Source: Selenomonadaceae bacterium
GTDB lineage: Bacteria > Bacillota > Negativicutes > Selenomonadales > Selenomonadaceae
Length of the DNA: 64,000 nucleotides
Assembly: GCA_017484005.1 (NCBI GenBank)
Contig: JAFUTY010000043.1
Location: 22,006-86,005, forward strand
Direction: 5' to 3'
Position numbers and translations under genes: made by a program. Below, in pieces: positions 48,185 to 56,100 of the stretch. A model generated the notes under the pieces. The model did not search any database. It was not told the DNA's origin and worked only from the letters and a program-made list of their open reading frames with translations. Position 1 is the first letter of the stretch. Each line of letters opens with the position of its first letter.

Positions 48185-50572
48185 TCAGTCGATAAATTCA
48201 TCCAAAACCTCGAGCAGTTTATCCGGCTCAATCGGCTTTGTCAAATGTGCATTCATTCCAACTTTTCGAGTCGCTTCAGTCGTTTCATGGAATGCATCGG
48301 CTGTCATTGCGATGATTGGAATTTTTTCTGCATCGGGACGCTTCAACGCACGAATCAATTCTGTCGCTTGATATCCATCGAGTATTGGCATTTGTAAATC
48401 CATTAATATTGCGTCGAATTCGCCAGGATTTGATTCTTGAAAACGCTTGAGAGCTATCGCGCCGTTCGGAACACAAATGCAAATGATTCCAAACATCTCG
48501 AGAATTCGCTGCCCGATTTCTGCATTGAGTTCATTGTCCTCCGCGAATAAAATTTTTCTTCCATGGAGAGCCGCCTGAATATTTTTGACGCGACTCGCTT
48601 CAGATTGAGTTTTTGCATCGATTTTTTTTGCGATTGGAAATTCCAAATCGATCGTGAATCGCGTTCCATGCCCAAATTCAGATTTCACTTCGATTTTTCC
48701 GCCCATTAAATCGATCAAATTTTTCACGATCGGCAGTCCTAATCCAGTGCTGACAGTTTTTGGATCGCGCAGTGGATTTTCATAATCCTGCTCAAACGGC
48801 ACGAACATTTTTTCTTGAAACGATTCGCTCATTCCAATTCCGTCGTCCGAAATTATGAATCGAATTGCGCAAGTCTCTTCCGATGCGGCTTTGGCAATGA
48901 TTGAAACTTCAACTCGTCCCTCTGCCAATGAATATTTCACAGCGTTCGAAATCAGATTCATGAGAATTTGAGTGATCCGAACTCGGTCGGCGATTATCGA
49001 TTCGAAAAATTCCTCGCCCTCTGTATTGAGTTTGAATTCAATGTTTTTCTGCTGGCACTGCGATTCAAAAATGTTTCGAATATCTGTGATAACTTCATTC
49101 AAATCGCAGGCTGTCGGCTGAAGAACGATCTTGCCGCTCTCGATTTTCGAAATATCGAGAACATCGTTGACAAGTGCCAATAGAAGTTTGCCGGTCGATC
49201 GAATTTTTTCCAAATCCTCGATCAATTTTTGACGATTATCGATATCTTCGAATGCAAAATCAACCATTGAATTCACAAGACTGATTGGCGTTCTGATATC
49301 GTGAGTGATTCGAGATACAAATTCCGCGCGAATTTTATTGGATTTCTCCGCCGCGTTGACTGATTTCTGCGCCTCGCGAAATTCCTCCAGCTCCCGCTCA
49401 AACAGATTCGATACATTCGACTGCAAAATCACGATGAATTCGCGCGAATCATCCAGCCAATAACTCCGCACCAGTCGCGAACTTTGATCTTCCTTGTCAA
49501 TGACTTTGAAAGCGAATGTGAAACTGCCGAGCCGATCCATTTGTTCAATCATGTTTGGAATTCGAATTTCCTTATCGAAAAATTCGCGATACTCCGGCGC
49601 GATTAGATTGTCGATTATATACTGCCGCGCCGTTTTGAAATCAAGAATTCTCTGCAGCCGCGAATAGATTGTGCCCTGCTTTGTCAGAAAAAATTCCAGA
49701 TTATTTTTTTTGAGATCGACAAGCCCGACGAAATCGAATTCGCAATTTGGAATCAGCCATGAAATTTGAGCCATCTTCTTACGTTTATCGACGTCGAAAG
49801 TTGTCACGAATGCTTCGATATTGTAAGTCTCTGGATTTTGAATCAGAAAAAATTTTGTCTTGAGCCAGCGTTGCGATCCATCCTCGATTTTGAAGAGATA
49901 TTCAAGCTCGAATTTTTCATTGCCGCTTCGAAAAATCGTGATCAAACTCTCGCGATTCAATCTCGGCGTCATTTGATGTTTGAGATCTGGATCGTCGATT
50001 CGATTAATCAGCGTCTCGAAATATTCATCTGCACTTTTAAAACTCTCCGTCAATCGATAATTTCCGCGAAATTCATTCAAATCTTTCCCTTTGATTGGAT
50101 AACTTTGATTCGCTGTGAGATCCAAATGTACGATCTTGATAGCCTCCGGCGACAGATTCAAAAAATCTCGATATGCATGCCGATACTTTCTCTGATGAAT
50201 CACTCGCGAGGTTGTATCAATCGCAAATCCATACGCGATATCTCGACCGGAGCATGGATCTTTGACTCGTTTCAATCTAATCAAAACGAATCGGACATTA
50301 TTATCATCATGAACGTCGCCTTCCGCAAAACATCGAATCTCTGTTTCCGCGAAATTTGTACCAGAATCGATCAAACGGTATAAGTTCAGAAATTTTTCCC
50401 GATCCTCCTCCACGACGAACGGCAAAAAAACTTCAACTCCATCCGTTTCAGTTAAAACATCGCGATTCGTTCTAGCATTCGATGCAGATTTTGTTTCGAA
50501 AATATATCGAACCTTTTTCGTCTCGGGATCATATTTCCAAAACGCGACAAAGTAGATATTCGTTGAGTACAT
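48185..50572 (-). CDS. Hybrid sensor histidine kinase
   Basis: A 795-residue protein with no clear transmembrane segment. About 1-390 are PAS-like sensor modules (for example EYLFKIEDGSQRWLKTKFF). HisKA has the phospho-His in RITHDIRTPISL (about residue 420). HATPase has LMNLISNAVKYS, SDDGIGM and TGLGLPIVKNLIDLMGG. A receiver domain (about 670-790) has the Asp in AILMDLQMPILDG and Lys in LTKPIE. It would sense a cytoplasmic or soluble signal; no dedicated response regulator is adjacent. GAGGAGGG precedes ATG 50572. Confidence 0.92.
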   Translation of the reverse strand: MYSTNIYFVAFWKYDPETKKVRYIFETKSASNARTNRDVLTETDGVEVFLPFVVEEDREKFLNLYRLIDSGTNFAETEIRCFAEGDVHDDNNVRFVLIRLKRVKDPCSGRDIAYGFAIDTTSRVIHQRKYRHAYRDFLNLSPEAIKIVHLDLTANQSYPIKGKDLNEFRGNYRLTESFKSADEYFETLINRIDDPDLKHQMTPRLNRESLITIFRSGNEKFELEYLFKIEDGSQRWLKTKFFLIQNPETYNIEAFVTTFDVDKRKKMAQISWLIPNCEFDFVGLVDLKKNNLEFFLTKQGTIYSRLQRILDFKTARQYIIDNLIAPEYREFFDKEIRIPNMIEQMDRLGSFTFAFKVIDKEDQSSRLVRSYWLDDSREFIVILQSNVSNLFERELEEFREAQKSVNAAEKSNKIRAEFVSRITHDIRTPISLVNSMVDFAFEDIDNRQKLIEDLEKIRSTGKLLLALVNDVLDISKIESGKIVLQPTACDLNEVITDIRNIFESQCQQKNIEFKLNTEGEEFFESIIADRVRITQILMNLISNAVKYSLAEGRVEVSIIAKAASEETCAIRFIISDDGIGMSESFQEKMFVPFEQDYENPLRDPKTVSTGLGLPIVKNLIDLMGGKIEVKSEFGHGTRFTIDLEFPIAKKIDAKTQSEASRVKNIQAALHGRKILFAEDNELNAEIGQRILEMFGIICICVPNGAIALKRFQESNPGEFDAILMDLQMPILDGYQATELIRALKRPDAEKIPIIAMTADAFHETTEATRKVGMNAHLTKPIEPDKLLEVLDEFID

Positions 50573-50633
50573 TCAATCCCTCCTCGAAAATTGATTCTAT
50601 CACACACGAAATATTTTTCGAATTTCTCCGGAA

Positions 50634-50682
50634 ATAAAAAAAGATCCCCGATCGTTTTTTGATCGAGGATCTCTTTTTTTTT
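50634..50682. terminator. GATC-type terminator
   Basis: AAAGATCCCCGATCG and TGATCGAGGATCTC around a T-rich loop, with A-run left and T-run right. It follows bofA on the minus strand, with the palindromic repeat between. Confidence 0.82.
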
Positions 50683-50691
50683 TGCGAGATA

Positions 50692-50769
50692 AGTTTGCAA
50701 ACGATGAGAATCGCAGCCCAATAATGGATCAAACGTCACGTTTGTGGGTCAAGCGTCACGCTTGTTCAG
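50692..50769 (-). repeat. Stop-codon-adjacent repeat, copy C (doubled)
   Basis: The full palindromic core (50745-50769) begins with the TGA stop of bofA. A second, diverged palindrome (CAAACGTCACGTTTG, 50730-50744) lies directly beside it, and a shared leader (50697-50713) matches copy B. Confidence 0.8.
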
Positions 50770-51035
50770 AAAAAGTTGTGATAGACAATGACTGCCAGAG
50801 CTCCAGGAATTCCAAAAATTCCAGTGATCAAGGCAGTCCAAAGATTTATCGGGACAGAAATTCCAATATATGAGCCGAGAAATGACGCGATGAATAAAAT
50901 CACTGCGCCAATGATTCCATTTTTCACGAGCAATAGAATCGTTGTGACAGTCAAGCCGATAACCAATGCAGCAACAACTGCCGCGACAATCATTCCGCCC
51001 GCAAATCCACCAACTGTTTCGAGAACATTTGACAT
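50766..51035 (-). CDS. bofA: BofA-family membrane protein
   Basis: An 89-residue protein with two or three hydrophobic segments and the BofA signature near the end (GISVPINLWTALITGIFGIPGALAVIV). In Bacillus, BofA inhibits pro-sigmaK processing. Here it sits at the end of dnaX-ybaB-recR, the same order as in Bacillus, so it is vertically inherited context. In a non-sporulating host the role is unknown. GAGGAG precedes ATG 51035; the stop codon lies in the palindromic repeat. Confidence 0.85.
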   Translation of the reverse strand: MSNVLETVGGFAGGMIVAAVVAALVIGLTVTTILLLVKNGIIGAVILFIASFLGSYIGISVPINLWTALITGIFGIPGALAVIVYHNFF

Positions 51036-51039
51036 CGAA

Positions 51040-51666
51040 TCACTCCTCACTGCCGCTCAAAACGATCTCACGGCGATTTTCCATTGCCTTCGAAAGCGTG
51101 TTTGAATCTGCATGCTCCAATTCTCCGCCGACTGGAATTCCATGCGCAATTCTAGTCACGCGAATATTGAACGGCTGGAGAATTTTGGCAATGTATAAAG
51201 CTGTTGCCTCGCCATCGACGTTTGAATTTGTCGCGACGATCACTTCTTGAACATCATCCTTCACAACTCTGGAAATCAGCTCCGCGAATTTGATTTGATC
51301 AGAACTCGCACCGCGCAACGGCGAAATCGTTCCATGCAAAACGTGATAGACGCCGTGATAATCCTCCATCTGTTCGAAAGGCATGATATCTCGCGGCTGT
51401 TCGACAACGCAAATCGTCTTGTGATCCCGCTCCGGCGACGCGCAAATCGAGCATGGATTCGAATCGGAGAAATTGAAACATTGATCGCAAAATTTCATGA
51501 CGGCTTTGGCATCGAGAATCGCATTGACGAGCGATTGAACGCGTTCATCATCCATGTCCAGAATATGAAACGCAATTCTCACGGAAGATTTAGTTCCAAC
51601 GCCGGGAAGATTTCGCAATTCCTCGCATAATCTTTCCATTACTGGAATTTTTCTGACTCGCGCCAT
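51040..51666 (-). CDS. recR: Recombination mediator RecR
   Basis: A 208-residue RecR: helix-hairpin-helix (LRNLPGVGTKSSVRIAFHIL), four-Cys zinc finger (CDQCFNFSDSNPCSIC), and Toprim domain (CVVEQPRDIM; EVIVATNSNVDGEATALYI). It loads RecA on gapped DNA together with RecO. Separated from ybaB by no gap and from bofA by 4 bases. Confidence 0.96.
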   Translation of the reverse strand: MARVRKIPVMERLCEELRNLPGVGTKSSVRIAFHILDMDDERVQSLVNAILDAKAVMKFCDQCFNFSDSNPCSICASPERDHKTICVVEQPRDIMPFEQMEDYHGVYHVLHGTISPLRGASSDQIKFAELISRVVKDDVQEVIVATNSNVDGEATALYIAKILQPFNIRVTRIAHGIPVGGELEHADSNTLSKAMENRREIVLSGSEE

Positions 51667-51984
51667 TCAGAACAATCCTGCCGGAATTCCTAATGCACTC
51701 GTCAATTTTCCCATTTCTTCCGCCATCATGTCATCGACGCGTTTCGCTGCATCATTAAACGCCGCGCAGAGGAGATCTTGCAGCATTTCAACATCATCCG
51801 GATCGACTGCAGCTTTATCGATTGAAATCGCTGTGACTTTTTTTTCACCATTCATCGTGATTTTGACTGCTCCGCCGCCAGTTGAAACATCGATCGTCTT
51901 ATTTTTGAGTTCATCCTGCATTTTTGCCATATCTTTTTGCATTTTCTGAACTTGTTTCATCATTCCAGCCATATTATTTTTCAA
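51667..51984 (-). CDS. ybaB: YbaB/EbfC nucleoid-associated protein
   Basis: A 105-residue DNA-binding protein with the family core AGMMKQVQKMQKDMAKMQDEL, then GGGAVKITMNG and a Met-rich C-terminal helix. It binds DNA as a dimer. TTG at 51984 fits, with GGAGGG about 6 bases upstream; an internal ATG 4 codons later is possible. Confidence 0.94.
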   Translation of the reverse strand: MKNNMAGMMKQVQKMQKDMAKMQDELKNKTIDVSTGGGAVKITMNGEKKVTAISIDKAAVDPDDVEMLQDLLCAAFNDAAKRVDDMMAEEMGKLTSALGIPAGLF

Positions 51985-52001
51985 AAAAATCCCTCCTAAT
52001 C

Positions 52002-53456
52002 TCAAGTTTCACAAACAAATCTCAATGGACAGCCGACTTTTTTGAGGAGAGTCTCGATATCGCTCAAAAATGTTGATTCCGCGATTTGTTTGTAGATTGG
52101 ATTTGCAAATTTTATCACGATTGAATCGCCGTCGAATCGATTGAATTCTGCATTTTTCATGCAGGCGAAAGTCATTCGTTTTCCATCTCTTTGTAATGAA
52201 TCGAGAACATCCTGCCAAATCTTTTTTCCATCGAGCGAATTTGTATCGACTGATTTGCTCGGTGCGGCATTTGGAAATGGAACGACTCGATTGTTTGATT
52301 TCGATTTTTCTTCTGGAATTTTTGACTGCGGTTTGGATTTTTGTACTAATTGATCTGATTCGGTATAAATTTTGGGAATTCCATGCTCGACGAGCTGAAT
52401 CAATGAAAACATCATGACTTCCATCGTGATTCGCGGCTGAACTGACCATCGAAGTTCACGACTCGTTTCATTGAGAATTTTCAACATTTCGGGGAGCAAT
52501 TCAGTTTTCAAAAGATCTTTTTGCAGCTCGAGCGATTCTTCCGGAGTCTCATAGAAAGCCGCTCGACCAGTTTCCTTGTAAACCATTAAATCCCGCAAAT
52601 ATTGAATCAGATCCGCGATTAATTGAGTTGGATCTCGTCCTTCGCTCAAAATTTTATCGATTGTCTCGAGCATTTTTGCAGGATTTTTCGAAACGATTGA
52701 ATCGACTAACGCAAAAATTCCAGCGACTCCAGCCAATCCGAGGAGCTCTTGAACATCTCGCTTTGTGACGTGAGAATTTATCGCCGCACATTGATCGAGA
52801 ATTGATAATGCATCGCGAAGTCCTCCATCTGCCGCGTGAGAAATGATCATCAGTGCGTCGTCATCGGCATCGATTTCTGATTTTGACGCGACAAATTTCA
52901 ATCGATCGAAGATTGTCTGTTCAGAAATTCTCCGAAAATCATATCGCTGGCATCGAGATTTGATCGTTGCAGGAACTTTGTGAATTTCTGTCGTTGCAAG
53001 AATGAAAACGACTTGTGGAGGAGGCTCTTCGATTGTCTTGAGCAATGCATTGAACGCTTCGATTGTCAACATATGAACTTCGTCGATGATGTAGACTTTG
53101 AATTTTCCATCGACTGGCGCAAATTTGACAGTGTCGCGAAGACTTCGAATTTCATCGATTCCGCGATTCGACGCCGCATCGATTTCCATAACATCCATGC
53201 TCGCGCCGCTATCGAGCTTTTTGCAATTCTCACATTCGCCGCATGGATAAGCTGTTGGACCATTGACACAGTTCAAAGCTTTGGCGAGAATTTTTGCAGT
53301 CGAAGTTTTTCCAGTTCCGCGAGGACCAGAGAATAAATATGCATGTCCAATTCGATTTTGCTCGATTGACGCTTTCAAGATTTTCGAGACAGCTTCCTGT
53401 CCTACTAAATCCTCGAAATTTTTTGGACGCCATCGTCTATAGAGTGCAAGATACAA
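52002..53456 (-). CDS. dnaX: DNA polymerase III gamma/tau subunit
   Basis: A 484-residue clamp-loader ATPase: LYRRWRPKNFEDLVGQE, GPRGTGKTSTAK, the zinc module CGECENCKKLDSG, DEVHML and ATTEIHKVPATIKSRCQ. The tail after about residue 370 is a Lys/Ser/Pro linker plus a small domain, shorter than in E. coli tau. TTG at 53456 with GAGGAG 7 bases before fits best; the frame upstream crosses the SRP RNA terminator. Confidence 0.95.
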   Translation of the reverse strand: MYLALYRRWRPKNFEDLVGQEAVSKILKASIEQNRIGHAYLFSGPRGTGKTSTAKILAKALNCVNGPTAYPCGECENCKKLDSGASMDVMEIDAASNRGIDEIRSLRDTVKFAPVDGKFKVYIIDEVHMLTIEAFNALLKTIEEPPPQVVFILATTEIHKVPATIKSRCQRYDFRRISEQTIFDRLKFVASKSEIDADDDALMIISHAADGGLRDALSILDQCAAINSHVTKRDVQELLGLAGVAGIFALVDSIVSKNPAKMLETIDKILSEGRDPTQLIADLIQYLRDLMVYKETGRAAFYETPEESLELQKDLLKTELLPEMLKILNETSRELRWSVQPRITMEVMMFSLIQLVEHGIPKIYTESDQLVQKSKPQSKIPEEKSKSNNRVVPFPNAAPSKSVDTNSLDGKKIWQDVLDSLQRDGKRMTFACMKNAEFNRFDGDSIVIKFANPIYKQIAESTFLSDIETLLKKVGCPLRFVCET

Positions 53457-53490
53457 TTTTTGACTCCTCTCGACTGATTGAATTTTAGAT

Positions 53491-53519
53491 AAAAAAAAAG
53501 CAACCCGATAATGGGCTGC
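53491..53519 (-). terminator. Terminator of the SRP RNA gene
   Basis: On the minus strand, GCAGCCC and GGGTTGC around a 6-base loop, followed by nine T. It lies 35 bases before the dnaX start. Confidence 0.88.
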
Positions 53520-53542
53520 ACTCATTTCATTTTAACATCGAG

Positions 53543-53653
53543 CCGCAGCCTTTCGGTGGACTCACGGCACACGAAATGAATCACTTATCGCTGCTTCCTT
53601 CCGGACCTGACGAGGTTCGCAAAATTTCATTGCGCGAGACCAAAACGCTGCGG
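53543..53653 (-). ncRNA. ffs: Signal recognition particle RNA, small (4.5S) type
   Basis: On the minus strand the conserved SRP apical sequence TCAGGTCCGGAAGGAAGCAG is present (about 53592-53611). The ends CCGCAGC (53653-53647) and GCTGCGG (53549-53543) pair, giving a hairpin RNA of about 111 nt without an Alu domain. It binds Ffh for membrane targeting. Gene order ffs-dnaX-ybaB-recR-bofA matches Bacillus. The exact ends are estimated from the pairing. Confidence 0.93.
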
Positions 53654-53699
53654 TTGGATCTCAAAACAAAAATTCATGTTGATTTCGAAATAAAAATCA

Positions 53700-53790
53700 T
53701 GGCGGAGAGTGAGAGATTTGAACTCTCGGTACGCTATCAACGCACACACGATTTCCAGTCGTGCTCCTTAAGCCACTCGGACAACTCTCC
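53700..53790 (-). tRNA. tRNA-Ser (GGA)
   Basis: Class II tRNA of 91 nt with a long variable arm. Acceptor GGAGAGT pairs with ACTCTCC, the discriminator is G, and CCA is encoded. The anticodon loop CTGGAAA gives anticodon GGA, reading UCC/UCU. It lies 46 bases upstream of ffs on the same strand. Confidence 0.95.
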
Positions 53791-53803
53791 GGCTCGGAGT
53801 GAA

Positions 53804-53832
53804 AATCTACTACCGATTCTCTCGGAAGTCAA
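53804..53832 (-). promoter_or_regulatory. Promoter of the tRNA-Ser / ffs unit
   Basis: On the minus strand, TTGACT (53832-53827), 17 bases, TAGATT (53809-53804), 14 bases before the tRNA. The spacer contains a small inverted repeat. Confidence 0.6.
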
Positions 53833-53833
53833 C

Positions 53834-53872
53834 AAAAAAACTCGCAAGCGATCTTTCAAATCACTCGCGAGT
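53834..53872 (-). terminator. Terminator of the CheX-like gene
   Basis: The stem 53840-53852 / 53860-53872 is followed on the minus strand by a T-run. Confidence 0.82.
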
Positions 53873-53887
53873 CTTTCCAAAAATTTT

Positions 53888-54406
53888 TCAATTGATAAAT
53901 TCGTCGGGAGAAAGTGCAACGTAGAAATCTCCAATGACTTCCGATGAAACTTTGAAAACTTTTCGAGGTTCGGCAGATGGAGATTCAATTCTTCCCCAAT
54001 GAGGAGCAGCAAGTTCAGTTTCAATCTTCCGCGACGCAAGCTGAACAGAATAGATTCCATTGACGACGTTCAAAAATTCGACAACGCTGTCAGTCACCAT
54101 TTCATCGACTTCATCGAATTCCTCATCGCTGAATCGGCTTGCGAATTTGATAAATGCAGGCTCTTCGGCGAAAATGCAGCTCACGATATCAACATCGCCG
54201 TAAATTCTTTGAGACGCAGCAAAAAATAGATCATTTGATTCATCCGGCGACTCGATTTCAGTCAAGCGGGCACTGGTTTTGAGATAATCCTCAATCGATT
54301 CGAGAAAAAGTTCCATGAAATTTCCGTAGAGAACATCATCCTGCGCTCTATTCCGTTCATCTTTTCGAATTGCGCGCGTAAGAATGTCCAATGTTTCCCT
54401 ATCCAA
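53888..54406 (-). CDS. CheX-like phosphatase
   Basis: A 172-residue soluble protein. The region EFLNVVNGIYSVQLASRKIETELAAP fits the CheX/CheC phosphatase pattern E-x2-N followed by a Pro about 20 residues later. CheX removes phosphate from CheY-P. The gene follows a CheY-like receiver on the same strand. The first 70 residues are less typical. Call based on this motif and neighbourhood. Confidence 0.65.
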   Translation of the reverse strand: MDRETLDILTRAIRKDERNRAQDDVLYGNFMELFLESIEDYLKTSARLTEIESPDESNDLFFAASQRIYGDVDIVSCIFAEEPAFIKFASRFSDEEFDEVDEMVTDSVVEFLNVVNGIYSVQLASRKIETELAAPHWGRIESPSAEPRKVFKVSSEVIGDFYVALSPDEFIN

Positions 54407-54430
54407 GATCTCACCCCACGATCTGCAAAA

Positions 54431-54865
54431 TCATTTTTCAGCGTCAGTTTGATCGTTGGATTGTCCTGAGGATTTCTGCTCATTCTGTTCGACGCGTTTG
54501 CGAATTGCATCAACTGCCTTGCGAATCTGCTCACTGGTATATGGTTTTTGAATGAAATCCATCGCGCCCATTTTGAGAGTCTGCATGAGTTTTTGAGGCG
54601 TTCCAGCGGAAGAAAGCATGACAACTGGAATATCTGGACTGACTTCCTTGATAACTTGCAGAGCTTCGATTCCGCCAACTTCCGGCATGACGATATCGAG
54701 GATAACTCCATCCGGATGCTCCTTGAGATCTTTCATAATCGCTTCTTTACCATTCTCCGCTTCGATAACTTCACAATCGAGCGATTCAAGTTCCGCACGG
54801 AGTTTTTTGCGAAGAAGTTTAGAATCATCGGAGATTAGGAGTTTCAATTTTCTATCCAAAATCAT
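54431..54865 (-). CDS. CheY-like response regulator
   Basis: A 144-residue single-domain receiver: acidic pair SDDSK, phospho-Asp in GVILDIVMPEVGG, Thr/Ser in VVMLSSAGT, Lys in FIQKPYTSEQI. A Ser/Gln tail follows the domain. There is no output domain, so it acts by protein contact (motor or partner). Paired with the CheX-like gene downstream. ATG 54865 has GGAGG only 3 bases away; TTG at 54859 is an equally good start. Confidence 0.9.
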   Translation of the reverse strand: MILDRKLKLLISDDSKLLRKKLRAELESLDCEVIEAENGKEAIMKDLKEHPDGVILDIVMPEVGGIEALQVIKEVSPDIPVVMLSSAGTPQKLMQTLKMGAMDFIQKPYTSEQIRKAVDAIRKRVEQNEQKSSGQSNDQTDAEK

Positions 54866-54916
54866 CCACCTCCAAAAAATTTTCCATAATCAAAATTTAT
54901 TCAAAGAATCTCGGTA

Positions 54917-54945
54917 ATAATAACCGAAATGATTTGAGAAAACAA
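54917..54945 (-). promoter_or_regulatory. Promoter of the CheY-like gene with overlapping inverted repeat
   Basis: On the minus strand, TTGTTT (54945-54940), 17 bases, TATTAT (54922-54917). The inverted repeat TCGGT-N7-ACCGA (54911-54927) covers the -10 element and could be an operator. Confidence 0.45.
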
Positions 54946-54953
54946 TTCTAAAA

Positions 54954-54982
54954 TTGCTTTCGAGGATTTGCAATGCTATACT
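54954..54982 (+). promoter_or_regulatory. Promoter of the DUF1858-fkbM unit
   Basis: TTGCTT (54954-54959), 17 bases, TATACT (54977-54982), 27 bases before ATG 55009. Confidence 0.55.
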
Positions 54983-55008
54983 TGCTAAAAATTTTGGGAG
55001 TGATTTCA

Positions 55009-55284
55009 ATGGAAGATAAAGTCATTGAAGAAAAAGACATGATCGAAGAAAAAATCACGAAGGACATGAATATCACTGAAGTCGTTCAAAAATATCCCGA
55101 TACATTTTTCGTTTTGATGCAAGTCGGGATGGGATGTTTTGGATGTGCCGCCGCGAGTTTTGAAACGATTGAAGAGGGTGCAATGGCTCATGGAATTGAC
55201 GCTGATGCTCTTTGCGAGATCCTGAATGAAGTTATCGGCGCGAGCGACGAATCGGAATCGACAGAGGATTCAAAAGCGTTATGA
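55009..55284 (+). CDS. DUF1858 domain protein
   Basis: A 91-residue protein. ITKDMNITEVVQKYPDT, then GMGCFGCAAASFETIEEGAMAHGIDADAL, is the DUF1858 domain with its redox-like CFGC pair, often found at the N-terminus of iron-sulfur repair or hybrid-cluster-related proteins. The N-terminus is Glu/Lys-rich. GGGAGTG precedes ATG 55009. Its stop overlaps the next gene's start. Function uncertain; a cluster or redox role is likely. Confidence 0.85.
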   Translation: MEDKVIEEKDMIEEKITKDMNITEVVQKYPDTFFVLMQVGMGCFGCAAASFETIEEGAMAHGIDADALCEILNEVIGASDESESTEDSKAL

Positions 55285-56042
55285 GATTGGAAACTTATTC
55301 TCTAGATTTTGAAGATCTGATTTTGTTCGCGATGTTGCATGAAATTCGCGATGGATTTTATATTGATGTCGGCGCAAATGATCCGTCAATTAACAGTGTC
55401 ACAAAAATTTTCTACGATCGTGGTTGGAGTGGAATCAATATCGAGCCATTGCGTTCAAGATGTAAATTGCTCGAAGAATTTCGTCCGCGAGATATCAATC
55501 TTTGCATCGGAATTGGATCTGAATCTGACGAAAAAATTTTTTATGAAATTCCAGAGCTCGATATTCTCTCGAGTTTTTCTGAAGAAGTTGCTCGTGAGAA
55601 TGCTGAAGAAATGATCCGAGCAAATTCTCAATCAGATTTTTCAAAGCGCGAAATTATCAGAGAATCGTCGCGAAAAATCATGACTCTCACGGAAGTTTTT
55701 CGATCTTATTGCGATCCTCAACAGCCAGTTCATTTTTGCAAAATCGATGTTGAGGGATTTGAGCATGAAGTTTTGCTCGGCGTGAAAAATTGGCAAAAAT
55801 TTCGTCCATGGATTTTTTGCATCGAATCGCATGAACCGACTGAAGAACATCCTGAATATTTGATTTGGGAGAAAATTTTGATCGATGCCGGCTATCAATT
55901 CATGTTCAATTTTGGAATCAATCGATTTTATGTTGATTCGCGAAAAAATCATTTATCAAAAAATCTCGTTCAGATTCGAGAATTTTTATCGCAACATGAA
56001 ATTTTCAGAGTGAATTTCGAGCCACTCACAATCACATCTTGA
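55281..56042 (+). CDS. FkbM-family methyltransferase
   Basis: A 253-residue SAM-dependent methyltransferase: FYIDVGANDPSINSVTKIFYDRGWSGINIEPL (SAM site), then CKIDVEGFEHEVLLG, both FkbM hallmarks. Family members methylate hydroxyls on glycans or small molecules. The ATGA overlap with the DUF1858 gene means coupled translation. Possible targets include flagellin or surface glycans, which is speculative. Confidence 0.88.
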   Translation: MRLETYSLDFEDLILFAMLHEIRDGFYIDVGANDPSINSVTKIFYDRGWSGINIEPLRSRCKLLEEFRPRDINLCIGIGSESDEKIFYEIPELDILSSFSEEVARENAEEMIRANSQSDFSKREIIRESSRKIMTLTEVFRSYCDPQQPVHFCKIDVEGFEHEVLLGVKNWQKFRPWIFCIESHEPTEEHPEYLIWEKILIDAGYQFMFNFGINRFYVDSRKNHLSKNLVQIREFLSQHEIFRVNFEPLTITS

Positions 56043-56049
56043 ATCCGAA

Positions 56050-56098
56050 CAAAAAAAGATCCCCAGATCGCTTTGATCTGAGGATCTAATTTTTTTTG
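56050..56098. terminator. GATC-type terminator between fkbM and scrB
   Basis: AGATCCCCAGATC and GATCTGAGGATCT around a 5-base loop, with A-run left and T-run right; convergent genes. Confidence 0.85.
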
Positions 56099-56100
56099 TG

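Noticed and set aside
49766..50383. 205-codon frame antisense to the histidine kinase
   Set aside because: No ribosome-binding site or known features; explained by the codon composition of the kinase gene.
53457..53525. N-terminal extension of dnaX (23 residues)
   Set aside because: It would run through the SRP RNA terminator hairpin; TTG at 53456 has its own site and matches the normal DnaX N-terminus.
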